The translations under genes were made by a program, and so were the position numbers. A stretch of DNA of 58,004 nt, taken from Akkermansia sp. (lineage in GTDB: Bacteria; Verrucomicrobiota; Verrucomicrobiia; Verrucomicrobiales; Akkermansiaceae). The notes below the pieces were generated by a model, which was given only the letters and a program-made list of their open reading frames with translations, did not search any database and had not been told where the DNA came from. Positions 34,159 through 42,616 of the stretch are shown here, piece after piece. Numbering within the stretch: the first letter of the stretch is position 1; each line of letters starts with the position of its first letter. The stretch is from positions 1-58,004 of the forward strand of contig JAFXCP010000030.1 in NCBI GenBank assembly GCA_017521405.1, written 5' to 3'.

Positions 34159-35109
34159 TTATTCTTCCTCGTCAGAATAGTCGTCGGAGGACGTTTCAGA
34201 ATCGCCCTTGGTGTAGTCCACCTCCGTCACGACTGTGGATTTATCCAAAGGTTTACGCTCTACCCAAAGAGCAATAGCCCCCTCGGCGTAAGCTGCGTAC
34301 ATCGAACCGGGATCAATATTACGCATTTCCGTGTATACGGCTCGCAAGCGATCCGGCGAAGCATTGTTACGGCGCAGGTGCCCGCCGAAAGCTGCCAGCA
34401 TTTCCTGCCGCTGTGCGCGGGAGTGTCCCCCCTGAGCCATAAGCGCACGAATATGAGCATACGCAACATCAGGAGCCATGGTTTGCAACTCTTCCACAAG
34501 TGAAAGAGGATCGAATGTCGTCCGCTGCCCCATGGCTGTTTGTGCGCTGCTCTTTTGCTCCTGAGGAGGCATATTGATGTTAATATCCGCAGCCTGAAGC
34601 ATCAAATCCATCTTGCGTTCATCTTTTGCCTTGGCTGCTTTCTGGATAAGATCCTCCTGTGCACGATAGTCGTTGAGAACACGGGTAAGAGCAGCCGATG
34701 CCGTTTTAAGGTCCTTCATCTCTTCTGCCGTCTGAACAATGCCGCGAAGGTTTCCCTGAGCATCAATAACAGCTAAACAAGGTACACTCCATATGCCCCC
34801 GGGAAGGCGTTTTTTTCCCAATCTGCGCTCCATATCTTTCTTTTCACGCTCGTTGGGATTTTGGTAAAAGGGCATTTCTACAAAGACAGTTTGCCGAGCT
34901 GCTGCCATAATTTTACGTTTTCGGACAAACTCATCATACACCTTTTCGCTAAACTTATCGTAATTAGCCCCATAGCAAAACAATACAACCGGTCGCTTAC
35001 TATTGGCTCGAGAGAGAGCATCGGCATAGGAAATACCCCCTTGAGCCTGAAGTGAGGGGGAGCAAACCATAAGCAGAAGTACAGATATGAAGGGGAACAA
35101 TTTTTTCAT
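34159..35109 (-). CDS. Secreted thioredoxin-fold protein without CxxC
   Basis: This is a 316-residue exported protein with a signal peptide (KKLFPFISVLLLMVCSPSLQAQ). Residues 25-150 follow the thioredoxin layout: KRPVVLFCYGANYDKFSEKVYDEF at the first strand and helix, VFVEMPFY, and IWSVPCLAVIDAQGNLRGIV with the cis-Pro loop. The redox CxxC is replaced by CYGA, so ordinary disulfide exchange is unlikely. The C-terminal half is helical and ends in an acidic Ser/Asp/Glu tail. The ATG at 35109 is chosen over a TTG at 35130. It is the third gene of an operon of envelope proteins. Confidence 0.68.
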   Translation of the reverse strand: MKKLFPFISVLLLMVCSPSLQAQGGISYADALSRANSKRPVVLFCYGANYDKFSEKVYDEFVRKRKIMAAARQTVFVEMPFYQNPNEREKKDMERRLGKKRLPGGIWSVPCLAVIDAQGNLRGIVQTAEEMKDLKTASAALTRVLNDYRAQEDLIQKAAKAKDERKMDLMLQAADININMPPQEQKSSAQTAMGQRTTFDPLSLVEELQTMAPDVAYAHIRALMAQGGHSRAQRQEMLAAFGGHLRRNNASPDRLRAVYTEMRNIDPGSMYAAYAEGAIALWVERKPLDKSTVVTEVDYTKGDSETSSDDYSDEEE

Positions 35110-35126
35110 GATTCTTAGGAAAGGGT

Positions 35127-37682
35127 TCAAACTTCCTTGCCGTAAACGTAAAACCCGGCGATGCCCGGCTCGTACTTATCGCCTTCTCGCAGCATGCGAA
35201 CAAACTTAGCTTTTCGCTTGGCCTTGCGAAGATCGAATCGAATGAATCGTCCATCTATCACGCCATTCTCTCCCACACGATACCAATTCTGATTATCGCT
35301 GGAAATTTCAATGTAAAACGGACGATCCTTCTTCTCTATTTTCTCTGCGGCAACACAGACAACACCGGAAATTTCGGCACTATTCTCCATACCCACCGTC
35401 AATCCGGCCTTTCCTTCAAACTTACCGGGAATAAAGCCTCCGAAGGGTTGCAAAACAGCCCAGTGCAAGCAACCATCGCGCACTTGCCCATCGCCAAGTG
35501 TGGTAGCGGTTTTAATATAACCCGTGCTGGAAACGACCTTGCCGGGGAAGCCGGAAACTTTGACTCCTTTTTTAGCAAACTTCGGCTTGCATTTCATGTA
35601 GGCAAGTTTGCCGATAGCCTGAAAAGTTCGGGGTTCTGCGTTATTTTCAGCCATACAAATGGCCTCTCCCAAAGTTGCCCAGGTCTCATCCATCTCCTTT
35701 CTGGAACCGCCTTTACGTGCCATAGCACTCATGAGCATGGAGGTGAACTCATCCTTGAGTTTAGCGTTACTTTCCGGTACAGCAGCCACATAAGCTAAGC
35801 CCCATGTAAGCACCGGACCGGCATATTCTTTATGAGCCATGAGAACTCGAAGCACCTCGCGCAAATAAACTTTACGTTCTGCATCCGAGCGGCATGTAGC
35901 TATTTGGGCATTGAGCACAGGAGCAATATCCCATCGGTTGCTCCCCCAATTTTTAAAGTGCTTAAATAAACCGGAAAACTTACGATTCAGGGTTTGATTA
36001 TTCTCCACCAATGGGGCAAGCCCCGGATAGATGTACTTGGAAAGCATGGTGGCAGCGGCATGGTGGTGTTCTTTGCCCATACCATCCATCACAGCATCGT
36101 GCAGGCTCTCCCAACGTGCCAAATCGTCCGAAGCCACCTTACGAAGATAAGCCGCATAGCGTTTCATGGCCGGCCAATTGAGCGGCTGATGGCGAACGGC
36201 CAATTCATAAGTATCTAGTGCGGAACGATTCATACGCTGAGAGGAAAGGAAATCTCCCATAGCCATGAATTGATCCGAAACTGAAGTTTTGAATCGATCA
36301 GAATATAGATTTTGAGTCAGGATGAGGAAATCCCATGCACCTTCCCCCCAGAATGTTTTATGGAGGTTCCTCTGCCAATAGATTGCATTACCGGCACGCC
36401 ATTCGCCATTCACCCGCATAGCATAAGAACAATGCCCAGGTTCACCGCAAGTAGAAGCGGGCAAACCGGCAGCCAAAGCCGAGAACGTGGCATAGTGGGA
36501 AAGAGCACCACACACGCCGCCAATACAACGATAGGCATATGCAGTGGTAAAATTCGTATAACTTAGGATAGGAGCCAAATACTCCTCAGAGAAGACGGAA
36601 TCGCCCGCAACGTTACGCAGCCGATAGGCCAGCTGTCCTTCTGATCCAAAGTAGCGTTCTTCGGGTAAGCGCACGTTATCACGAAGCCAGCGCAGGTTAC
36701 GGGGTTCCCCCCAGTTACCGGCCATACGCTGGGGTTGTTTGCAACCGGTAACAAAACGGGTTTCCCAATAATCTAGGGTCTCAAATTTCTTATTCAACAA
36801 GCCATCCTTATAGCTGGAATAGTAATAGTCGAACCGGGGGAGGAGGTCCTCGGAATTCCACCGTTCACGAGCAAATTCCTGAGATGCAGTGGTAGCAATA
36901 CGACGCACCACGGGATGATTCAATTCTCCTTCCGGAACCTTCGCGTAGATGAGTGCCATGTTTTCCAAGGCTTTACCCATTTGCTGCGTGGGACCGGTAT
37001 ATAAGAGATTTGTCATCCAGTTCAAATCACGAGTTAATGCGGCCAGAAACTCTTTACCTTTAGGCATGGCTGCAACAGCATCCACGGCATCAGAACCGCA
37101 CTTGCGAATAAGGGTAAGGCGTGCCAAATCCAAGCGATTGGCAGGTTTACTCATGAACTTAAGCAGTTCATCTTCTCCGGCGTTTCCTATTTCGGCTAGA
37201 ATACGCTCTTGCAAGCTTTGGTGAATGGCAGAGGAATTACTCCATGATTCAGCCGGGAAATCATCGTTCGTAAAGTTTTTGGCCTCGTCCTTTTCAAATG
37301 AGGTCTCCAAATTGCGGAGTTTGGCAAGGGCCCCGGACACGTGAATGTGCTGGCGAGCTGCAGATACTTTTTCCTGTCCTTTACGAATTTCCACGTTATC
37401 CTCGTGGAAGGAATCCTCGTCGTACTTCGCCACGCGAGCGGGACCTTCATCTCCCTTGTCCGTGGATGCCTCCTCCGCATCCGCAGGCTCTTCCTTTGTC
37501 AAGGAATCGTCCGTAGCCCAGTCATCCACCACATGGTTTCGCCTAATGGGTTTGTGTTTCACCTTATCCTCCTTTACCACAGCGCGTTCCATGTATACAG
37601 GGAATACCATGGGAAAGGAAAAAAAACCCACAACAGAGAACAAGAGAATGGCAACAAGCAGGCGAATACAGCGAGGAGTCAT
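35127..37682 (-). CDS. Membrane-anchored protein with transglutaminase-like and discoidin-like regions
   Basis: This is an 851-residue protein with an N-terminal membrane anchor (about 7-30) and an acidic low-complexity linker to residue 110. A long helical part follows. The segment IGGVCGALSHYATFSALAAGLPA with Cys391, then GHCSYAMRVNGEWRAGN with His417, matches the Cys and His blocks of transglutaminase-like proteins. Asn432 could take the place of the usual Asp. Helical repeats follow (about 465-690), and residues 705-851 end in a discoidin (F5/8 C)-like beta-sandwich, recognisable by IEISSDNQNWYRVGE and KFVRMLREGDKYEPGIAGFYVYG. Such domains bind sugars. Cutting or cross-linking of cell-surface material is a possible role, inferred only from domains. 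TAAGGA precedes the ATG. Confidence 0.65.
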   Translation of the reverse strand: MTPRCIRLLVAILLFSVVGFFSFPMVFPVYMERAVVKEDKVKHKPIRRNHVVDDWATDDSLTKEEPADAEEASTDKGDEGPARVAKYDEDSFHEDNVEIRKGQEKVSAARQHIHVSGALAKLRNLETSFEKDEAKNFTNDDFPAESWSNSSAIHQSLQERILAEIGNAGEDELLKFMSKPANRLDLARLTLIRKCGSDAVDAVAAMPKGKEFLAALTRDLNWMTNLLYTGPTQQMGKALENMALIYAKVPEGELNHPVVRRIATTASQEFARERWNSEDLLPRFDYYYSSYKDGLLNKKFETLDYWETRFVTGCKQPQRMAGNWGEPRNLRWLRDNVRLPEERYFGSEGQLAYRLRNVAGDSVFSEEYLAPILSYTNFTTAYAYRCIGGVCGALSHYATFSALAAGLPASTCGEPGHCSYAMRVNGEWRAGNAIYWQRNLHKTFWGEGAWDFLILTQNLYSDRFKTSVSDQFMAMGDFLSSQRMNRSALDTYELAVRHQPLNWPAMKRYAAYLRKVASDDLARWESLHDAVMDGMGKEHHHAAATMLSKYIYPGLAPLVENNQTLNRKFSGLFKHFKNWGSNRWDIAPVLNAQIATCRSDAERKVYLREVLRVLMAHKEYAGPVLTWGLAYVAAVPESNAKLKDEFTSMLMSAMARKGGSRKEMDETWATLGEAICMAENNAEPRTFQAIGKLAYMKCKPKFAKKGVKVSGFPGKVVSSTGYIKTATTLGDGQVRDGCLHWAVLQPFGGFIPGKFEGKAGLTVGMENSAEISGVVCVAAEKIEKKDRPFYIEISSDNQNWYRVGENGVIDGRFIRFDLRKAKRKAKFVRMLREGDKYEPGIAGFYVYGKEV

Positions 37683-37711
37683 AATTCCTTATCCGGCTAA
37701 ATTCTTCAATG

Positions 37712-39247
37712 TTAATCCATGTTCCCGCCATTCGGATTCTGCAACACTTCCAGAGTAACGCCGGCAGTGTGGCGGATAATTGAATCCGGGTGGTCTATAA
37801 ACTTTTTCACAACGGGGACCGCCTCTGCATTACCATAGCGCTGCAGATGGTTCAAAATGGCACCTATAAGGCGTATGCTGGCATTGGGGCGCAGCTTAGC
37901 CAAAAGGGCGGCCTGTGCACGCACACCCAGCTGGGACATGGCAGCGTCCCACGCAATGGGATTCTCGCACCAGAAGTCCACCACGGGGGCTATCATCTCC
38001 TTAGCGGATTCGCGGATGAGATAGTGAGTGATGCTCGGGTCAACGTCTTTCTTCAAGGTGCGGCGATTTTCAAAATAGCGAAGGCAGTGTTTCACCGCAA
38101 CTTTGTCTCCGGGATTTGTATAGGTTACCAGAGCCTGTATAAGCTCCTTGTAGGTGTCTTGGTCCGAGGCCCACGGCTCAGCAAGAACTTTCAGCAAAGC
38201 TTCACGAATTTCCGGACGAAGTACCTGTACGTTAGCGTTGGAAAGAGAGCGCGCTGCAATGCGAATCCGCATGGGGTCTATGCAGCTAAGCTCCTTAATG
38301 TTAGCGGTAACAAAGGAGGGATTCAACGGAGAGGTAAGCACATCCGGGGAGTACTGGCTGATAAGATTAGCCTTTTCCGCATCGAACTTCACTTCGTAAA
38401 CTCCATCATCGGGGCGAGCATAGACCACCGTACCAAAGCGAGACAGGAAGGCACTCAAGTTCTGGGAACGGCGAGGGATGTTGGATATCACATAGAGAGC
38501 ACCGTTAGCTCTCGTATACGCACGAGTAAATTCGGCCTCCAAAATGCGGCAGAAAGCATCCCGCATCAGGGAGCGGGTACGACTATCCTGATTATCGATG
38601 AAAACGCCATAATGAGTAAGCTGAGGTACCATTTTCTTATGCTGGTAGTACACCTGCATATCCGAGTCCTTCAGGTAAGGCTGACCGGGAGAAGACTCAT
38701 CCGCAGCACCGGCTGCAGCAGCTCGTTGGCGAGCCATATACTCGTTCATGTCCACCTTGCGTTCCTCCTGCCATACTTCCGGCATAAACCAACCGGCTCC
38801 CAGCATAATCAGAGCAATGGGATATACTACCATTTTACGACGCGAGGAAGAGGAGATGACCAACACCGCCGCCACGGCACAGACTATCATAGCAATCACC
38901 CGCTGGGATTCCACGTCCATGCCATCCACACCGGAACCCATCTCATTTTTCACACCTATGAGCATGAAAATAAAGGCACATGCCACGAACATGAGCATAC
39001 CCAGCAGGAAACGCACCTTCCCACTGGAGCTAAATGCCTCACCGGTTTTATAAGCGCGCCCCATGGCAGCCGCTCGCTCTTCCTGACGTTTGTTGCCACG
39101 GCGATATTGCTCCACCAATTCCTTATATTCCTCCGCATCCAGACGGCGGGCAGATGAAAACTCATTTTTCAGGCAATCCGGGCACACCACTACATCTGGC
39201 CTTACCGGTCTGAAGAGTTTACCACATTTCGAACACTCAACATCCAT
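37712..39247 (-). CDS. Zinc-ribbon membrane protein with helical repeat domain, unknown function
   Basis: This is a 511-residue protein. The N-terminus is a four-cysteine zinc ribbon (Cys5, Cys8, Cys22, Cys25; CSKCGKLFRPVRPDVVVCPDC). Three membrane helices follow at about residues 77-95, 115-130 and 140-155. The remainder is exported or cytoplasmic with an alpha/beta segment (YGVFIDNQDSRTRSLMRDAF) and C-terminal HEAT-like helices ending in a hydrophobic VIRHTAGVTLEVLQN. The ATG at 39247 is used because the alternative at 39256 overlaps the -10 box. It heads the operon with the transglutaminase-like and thioredoxin-fold genes. Confidence 0.7.
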   Translation of the reverse strand: MDVECSKCGKLFRPVRPDVVVCPDCLKNEFSSARRLDAEEYKELVEQYRRGNKRQEERAAAMGRAYKTGEAFSSSGKVRFLLGMLMFVACAFIFMLIGVKNEMGSGVDGMDVESQRVIAMIVCAVAAVLVISSSSRRKMVVYPIALIMLGAGWFMPEVWQEERKVDMNEYMARQRAAAAGAADESSPGQPYLKDSDMQVYYQHKKMVPQLTHYGVFIDNQDSRTRSLMRDAFCRILEAEFTRAYTRANGALYVISNIPRRSQNLSAFLSRFGTVVYARPDDGVYEVKFDAEKANLISQYSPDVLTSPLNPSFVTANIKELSCIDPMRIRIAARSLSNANVQVLRPEIREALLKVLAEPWASDQDTYKELIQALVTYTNPGDKVAVKHCLRYFENRRTLKKDVDPSITHYLIRESAKEMIAPVVDFWCENPIAWDAAMSQLGVRAQAALLAKLRPNASIRLIGAILNHLQRYGNAEAVPVVKKFIDHPDSIIRHTAGVTLEVLQNPNGGNMD

Positions 39248-39254
39248 GGGTATC

Positions 39255-39283
39255 ATTATAACAAAAAGTCCGCACTATGGCAA
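39255..39283 (-). promoter_or_regulatory. Leaderless-type promoter of the zinc-ribbon operon
   Basis: TTGCCA at 39278-39283, a 17-base spacer and a consensus TATAAT at 39255-39260, with seven bases to the ATG at 39247. An upstream in-frame ATG lies within the -10 box and is excluded. Confidence 0.72.
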
Positions 39284-39348
39284 GTACTAATACATGCCCT
39301 AACGCGTTGTCATTTACAAAAAGAAAGAGGAGTAATCCCCCTGCCCGT

Positions 39349-39906
39349 TCAGAAAGAAGAAAAGCCTCCCAAAGAGGCGCCCCCCTGAGGATACGAAGGC
39401 GCAAAACTCCTGCCGGACTGGAAGCTCGGCAAGAAGCCGCGGGAGCCGGAAACCAGCACTTCCTGAGAGCCGTAGGGGTTATCCACCACCTCCACGCGCA
39501 CACAGGTACAATCATCTACGTCACTACGCAGGGAAGGAATCAACATACCATCTCCGTAATCAAGGGGTTGACTAAGCGGGGATAAAGGCACTTCCGCCGC
39601 CACGGCTGCTTCCAACTCCTCTGTGGGGAGAGAAAGCCACCCTACCGCCAAAACACCCAATCCGAGTGTGGATGCCCCGCATGCCACGCGGCGACGCCCG
39701 AAGTTCTCCAGCATCTGCATCATATGAGACCACACGTGCTGACGAGCAGGACGGCAAACAGCTTCGCGAGCTACACGCTCATGGAATTCACACAGAAAAC
39801 GCTCCTCAAAATGAGCCTCGGGTGTAGCCTCCACACGAAGGCTAGCGAGTAGTTCCACTAGACGCATATCCGACTCCGATGCCGAGGTGTTTGTTTCTTT
39901 TCCCAT
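39349..39906 (-). CDS. Single-pass membrane protein, anti-sigma-like layout, unknown function
   Basis: This is a 185-residue protein with a helical cytoplasmic N-terminal domain (about 10-75; MRLVELLASLRVEATPEAHF), one membrane helix at about 78-95 (CGASTLGLGVLAVGWLSL) and a periplasmic, Gly/Ser/Pro-rich tail. The layout is that of membrane anti-sigma factors and of uncharacterised proteins from this phylum. There is no zinc HxxxCxxC motif and no neighbouring sigma factor, so I do not assign that role. It is preceded by an AT-rich repeat. Confidence 0.6.
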   Translation of the reverse strand: MGKETNTSASESDMRLVELLASLRVEATPEAHFEERFLCEFHERVAREAVCRPARQHVWSHMMQMLENFGRRRVACGASTLGLGVLAVGWLSLPTEELEAAVAAEVPLSPLSQPLDYGDGMLIPSLRSDVDDCTCVRVEVVDNPYGSQEVLVSGSRGFLPSFQSGRSFAPSYPQGGASLGGFSSF

Positions 39907-39916
39907 GAGCAGACAA

Positions 39917-39945
39917 ATAACGGTTGGCGGTAAGAGTGTAGACAA
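39917..39945 (-). promoter_or_regulatory. Candidate promoter of the anti-sigma-like protein gene
   Basis: TTGTCT at 39940-39945, a 17-base spacer and CGTTAT at 39917-39922, ten bases before the ATG at 39906. The AT-rich repeat just upstream could act as an UP element. Confidence 0.4.
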
Positions 39946-39961
39946 ACGCCTGCTCTTTACG

Positions 39962-40003
39962 TTCAAAAAATTGTTATTTTTTCAAAAAAATAGTGATTTT
40001 TTT
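39962..40003. repeat. Two tandem AT-rich imperfect repeats, each able to form a hairpin
   Basis: Two copies of TTCAAAAAA(A)T-gap-ATTTTTT lie at 39962-39980 and 39981-40003. Each is an A-run paired with a T-run around a short loop. They begin two bases after the hemA stop codon (40005-40007) and lie upstream of the next promoter. They may terminate hemA transcription, bend DNA, or both. Confidence 0.7.
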
Positions 40004-40004
40004 G

Positions 40005-41063
40005 TCAAACGGGCAACTTTTCTGCGTAAAACGGGCGAGAGGAAAGAAGATTTCGGGCATTTTCCTCCATCCACGCACGAATCATCCGTTCGCAATCTGC
40101 CACCTCAGCCGCCCGTAAGCGGTGTGTTTCCTCCGTCATCTTTTCCATGGCATCGATATCGAACACATGCACTTGGGCAAGATTGGCGCAAGACGGATCC
40201 ACGTTACGCGGTACGGAAAGATCTATCAGGAAAAGCGGGCGGCGGCGTTTCTGCTGCACCTTCTGCAAAACAGGCGGGGAAACCACATAAGCGGGGGAAG
40301 CAGTGGACACGATGACGATATCTATCTTTTCCAAATAGGGTATCCATTCCGTGAAACGTATCACCTTTCCCCCGATTTGCTCGGCTAACTGCACGGCACG
40401 TTCGTAGGAACGATTAGCAACAAAAATGCCTTCTGCCCCACGGGAACGTAAGCTCTGCGCCGTGGTGCGCGCCACCTCCCCGGCACCCACCACTAAGACA
40501 TGAGCTCCATTAAGACCGCCCAAGATACCATGTGCCATCTGCACTGCAACGGCACCCACGGAGGTGGGACCGAAGGTAATGCGGGATTCCGTGCGGATTT
40601 TTTTTGCGATGCCGAATATCTGCTGGAATACACGATTCGAGGAAGAGGCCGTAGAACCGGCCTCCTGAGCCATGCGGTATGCTTCTTTCAACTGGCCAAA
40701 AATCTCCGTTTCTCCCAACACCATGGAATCCAGTCCGGCAGCCACGCGTGCCAGATGAAACAAGGCTTCCTCCCCCTCATGGTGGTAAAAAATATCTTTT
40801 ATGGTGTGTGTATTCAGCTTATCCTTCAGGAAATAAGTACACAAGGTCTCCAATGCTTGTTCCCCATCGTGAGCCCAATAATAGATTTCCGTGCGGTTGC
40901 AGGTGGAAAGAAGCACGTTTTCCTCAACTCCGGGAAGCATTTTTAGCTCCTCATTCACAGCGGCCAATTTGTACCTTGGCACGGCGAAACACTCCCGGAC
41001 CGCCACGGAGGAGGTGCGGTAGTTCAATCCTAAACAATGCATTTGCGGGAGTGTCTCCATCAT
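40005..41063 (-). CDS. hemA: Glutamyl-tRNA reductase
   Basis: This 352-residue enzyme reduces glutamyl-tRNA to glutamate-1-semialdehyde, the first committed step of the C5 route to haem. Conserved parts are LGLNYRTSSVAVREC, the catalytic Cys in LLSTCNRTEIYY, VAAGLDSMVLGETEIFGQLKEAY and the NADP motif VLVVGAGEVA. It is shorter than the 418-residue E. coli protein because the C-terminal dimerisation helix is cut back. The ATG at 41063 shares one base with the stop of cobA-hemD (TGATG), so translation is coupled. Confidence 0.94.
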   Translation of the reverse strand: MMETLPQMHCLGLNYRTSSVAVRECFAVPRYKLAAVNEELKMLPGVEENVLLSTCNRTEIYYWAHDGEQALETLCTYFLKDKLNTHTIKDIFYHHEGEEALFHLARVAAGLDSMVLGETEIFGQLKEAYRMAQEAGSTASSSNRVFQQIFGIAKKIRTESRITFGPTSVGAVAVQMAHGILGGLNGAHVLVVGAGEVARTTAQSLRSRGAEGIFVANRSYERAVQLAEQIGGKVIRFTEWIPYLEKIDIVIVSTASPAYVVSPPVLQKVQQKRRRPLFLIDLSVPRNVDPSCANLAQVHVFDIDAMEKMTEETHRLRAAEVADCERMIRAWMEENARNLLSSRPFYAEKLPV

Positions 41064-42598
41064 CAGGCAAACAAGGATTGCACAGCCTGGACCAAGCCAG
41101 GAATTGTATACTCCCGTGCTTCCACATGGGGAGCTAAGCCGAATTCGCGGAGCGTTGCCGTGGTGACAGGTCCGATACTGGCGATACGACAGTCCTTCGG
41201 CAAGGGAATGTTTAAGGCCATAAAGTTCCGTACGGTACTGGAGCTGGTAAAGGTGATAACATCGGCCCCTTCCTGAGCAAGGCGAGCCCCTGCCCCCGTG
41301 GGGTCTTCCGTTTCCGGAACAGTATTGTATGCGATACACTCATCTACAATAGCTTGGCGCTTCATCAGCTCCTTATAGATGACATCGCGCCCCTGCTCAC
41401 TATGTACCCAGAGCATCGTCACGTTCGCCACGCCGCCAAAATCATCCGCCTTGCGGTCAAACTCCGCCACAAGTTCCTCGGCCACCGCCTTTTGGGGCAT
41501 CACATCCACCATCAGGCCGTATTTCTTTAACTCAGCCGCAGTAGCGGGCCCCACAGCAGCGATGCGTGCGCCACCCAGTTCTCGAATATCCTCGTATACC
41601 GCAAAAAAGGCACGGAAGAAGCGCTGCACACCATTGGGGCTGGAAAAGATAAGCCAATCGTAATGCGGGCTATCCACCACAGCCTCTGCAAAATCCCGGC
41701 GGTCCGTCGGGTCTGCTATACGAATCGTGGGAAGCTCCATCACATCCGCCCCGAGGGCTGAAAGAGCAGCACTCAGCTCTCCGGCTTGCTCCCGCGTGCG
41801 CGTGACCACGATGCGGCGCCCCGCTAACGGCAGTCGCGCGCGCCAATCCAATTTCTCGGCAAGATTGACAACCTCTCCAATAACAACAACGGCAGGGGCA
41901 CCCACTCCGGCGGCCTCCGCAGCATCTGCCAAGGAGGCAACCGTGGCAATAACCTTTTTCTGCCGTCCCGTAGCTGCCCATTGCACAGCAGCTGCGGGCA
42001 CCTCCCCGGCTTGTCCTGCCGCCATAAGGGCTTCCATCGTAGCTCGGAGGCGGCTCATTCCCATCAGCATCACCTTAGTCCCCTGTGCTGCGGCAATGCC
42101 TTTAATATCCAAAGCACAAGGTTGCTTCCCGGCGCCCTCGTGCCCGGTAAATACCGTAAACTGGGAGCAGCAGGAACGATGCGTAACCGGAATTCCTGCA
42201 TATGCAGGACCGGCAATAGCAGAGGTGATACCCGGCACCACCTCAAAGGGGATGCCGGCTGCATGCAAATACTCGGCCTCCTCCCCACCACGTCCGAATA
42301 CGTACGGATCTCCGCCTTTTAAACGCACCGTACAAGTATATTTACCGGCACAATCCGCCAGCAAAGCATTCATTTCCTCCTGCGGCAAAGCGTGATTCCC
42401 GGCGCGTTTTCCCACATAGATTTTCTCACAGTCCGGCTTTGTCCATGCCAGCATGGCCGGTGCCACCAGCGCATCGTACACTAAGCAATCTGCCTGAGCA
42501 ATCAAATCTCGTCCGCGCAAAGTCATCAATCCCGGCTCACCGGGACCGGCGCCCACGAGATAAACACGACCATTTGTTTTTTTGCTTTTGCTAGCCAT
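41063..42598 (-). CDS. cobA-hemD: Uroporphyrinogen-III methyltransferase / synthase fusion
   Basis: This 511-residue fusion has two domains. Residues 10-250 are the SAM-dependent uroporphyrinogen-III C-methyltransferase (VYLVGAGPGEPGLMTLRG; VRLKGGDPYVFGRGGEE; GVPVTHR-like GIPVTHRSCCSQFTVFTGHEG) that leads to sirohaem and cobalamin. Residues 258-511 are uroporphyrinogen-III synthase (RRIVVTRTREQAGELSAALSALGADVMELPTI; DVITFTSSSTVRNF), which closes the ring. Fusion of the two is known from several groups, including clostridia. hemC, which makes the substrate for HemD, is not in the window. It lies 18 bases behind the deacetylase gene. Confidence 0.93.
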   Translation of the reverse strand: MASKSKKTNGRVYLVGAGPGEPGLMTLRGRDLIAQADCLVYDALVAPAMLAWTKPDCEKIYVGKRAGNHALPQEEMNALLADCAGKYTCTVRLKGGDPYVFGRGGEEAEYLHAAGIPFEVVPGITSAIAGPAYAGIPVTHRSCCSQFTVFTGHEGAGKQPCALDIKGIAAAQGTKVMLMGMSRLRATMEALMAAGQAGEVPAAAVQWAATGRQKKVIATVASLADAAEAAGVGAPAVVVIGEVVNLAEKLDWRARLPLAGRRIVVTRTREQAGELSAALSALGADVMELPTIRIADPTDRRDFAEAVVDSPHYDWLIFSSPNGVQRFFRAFFAVYEDIRELGGARIAAVGPATAAELKKYGLMVDVMPQKAVAEELVAEFDRKADDFGGVANVTMLWVHSEQGRDVIYKELMKRQAIVDECIAYNTVPETEDPTGAGARLAQEGADVITFTSSSTVRNFMALNIPLPKDCRIASIGPVTTATLREFGLAPHVEAREYTIPGLVQAVQSLFA

Positions 42599-42616
42599 AT
42601 ACGCAATATGAACAGA

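Noticed and set aside
37790-39157. A 455-codon open frame on the plus strand
   Set aside because: It is antisense to the zinc-ribbon protein gene, with low-complexity His/Arg content and no promoter.
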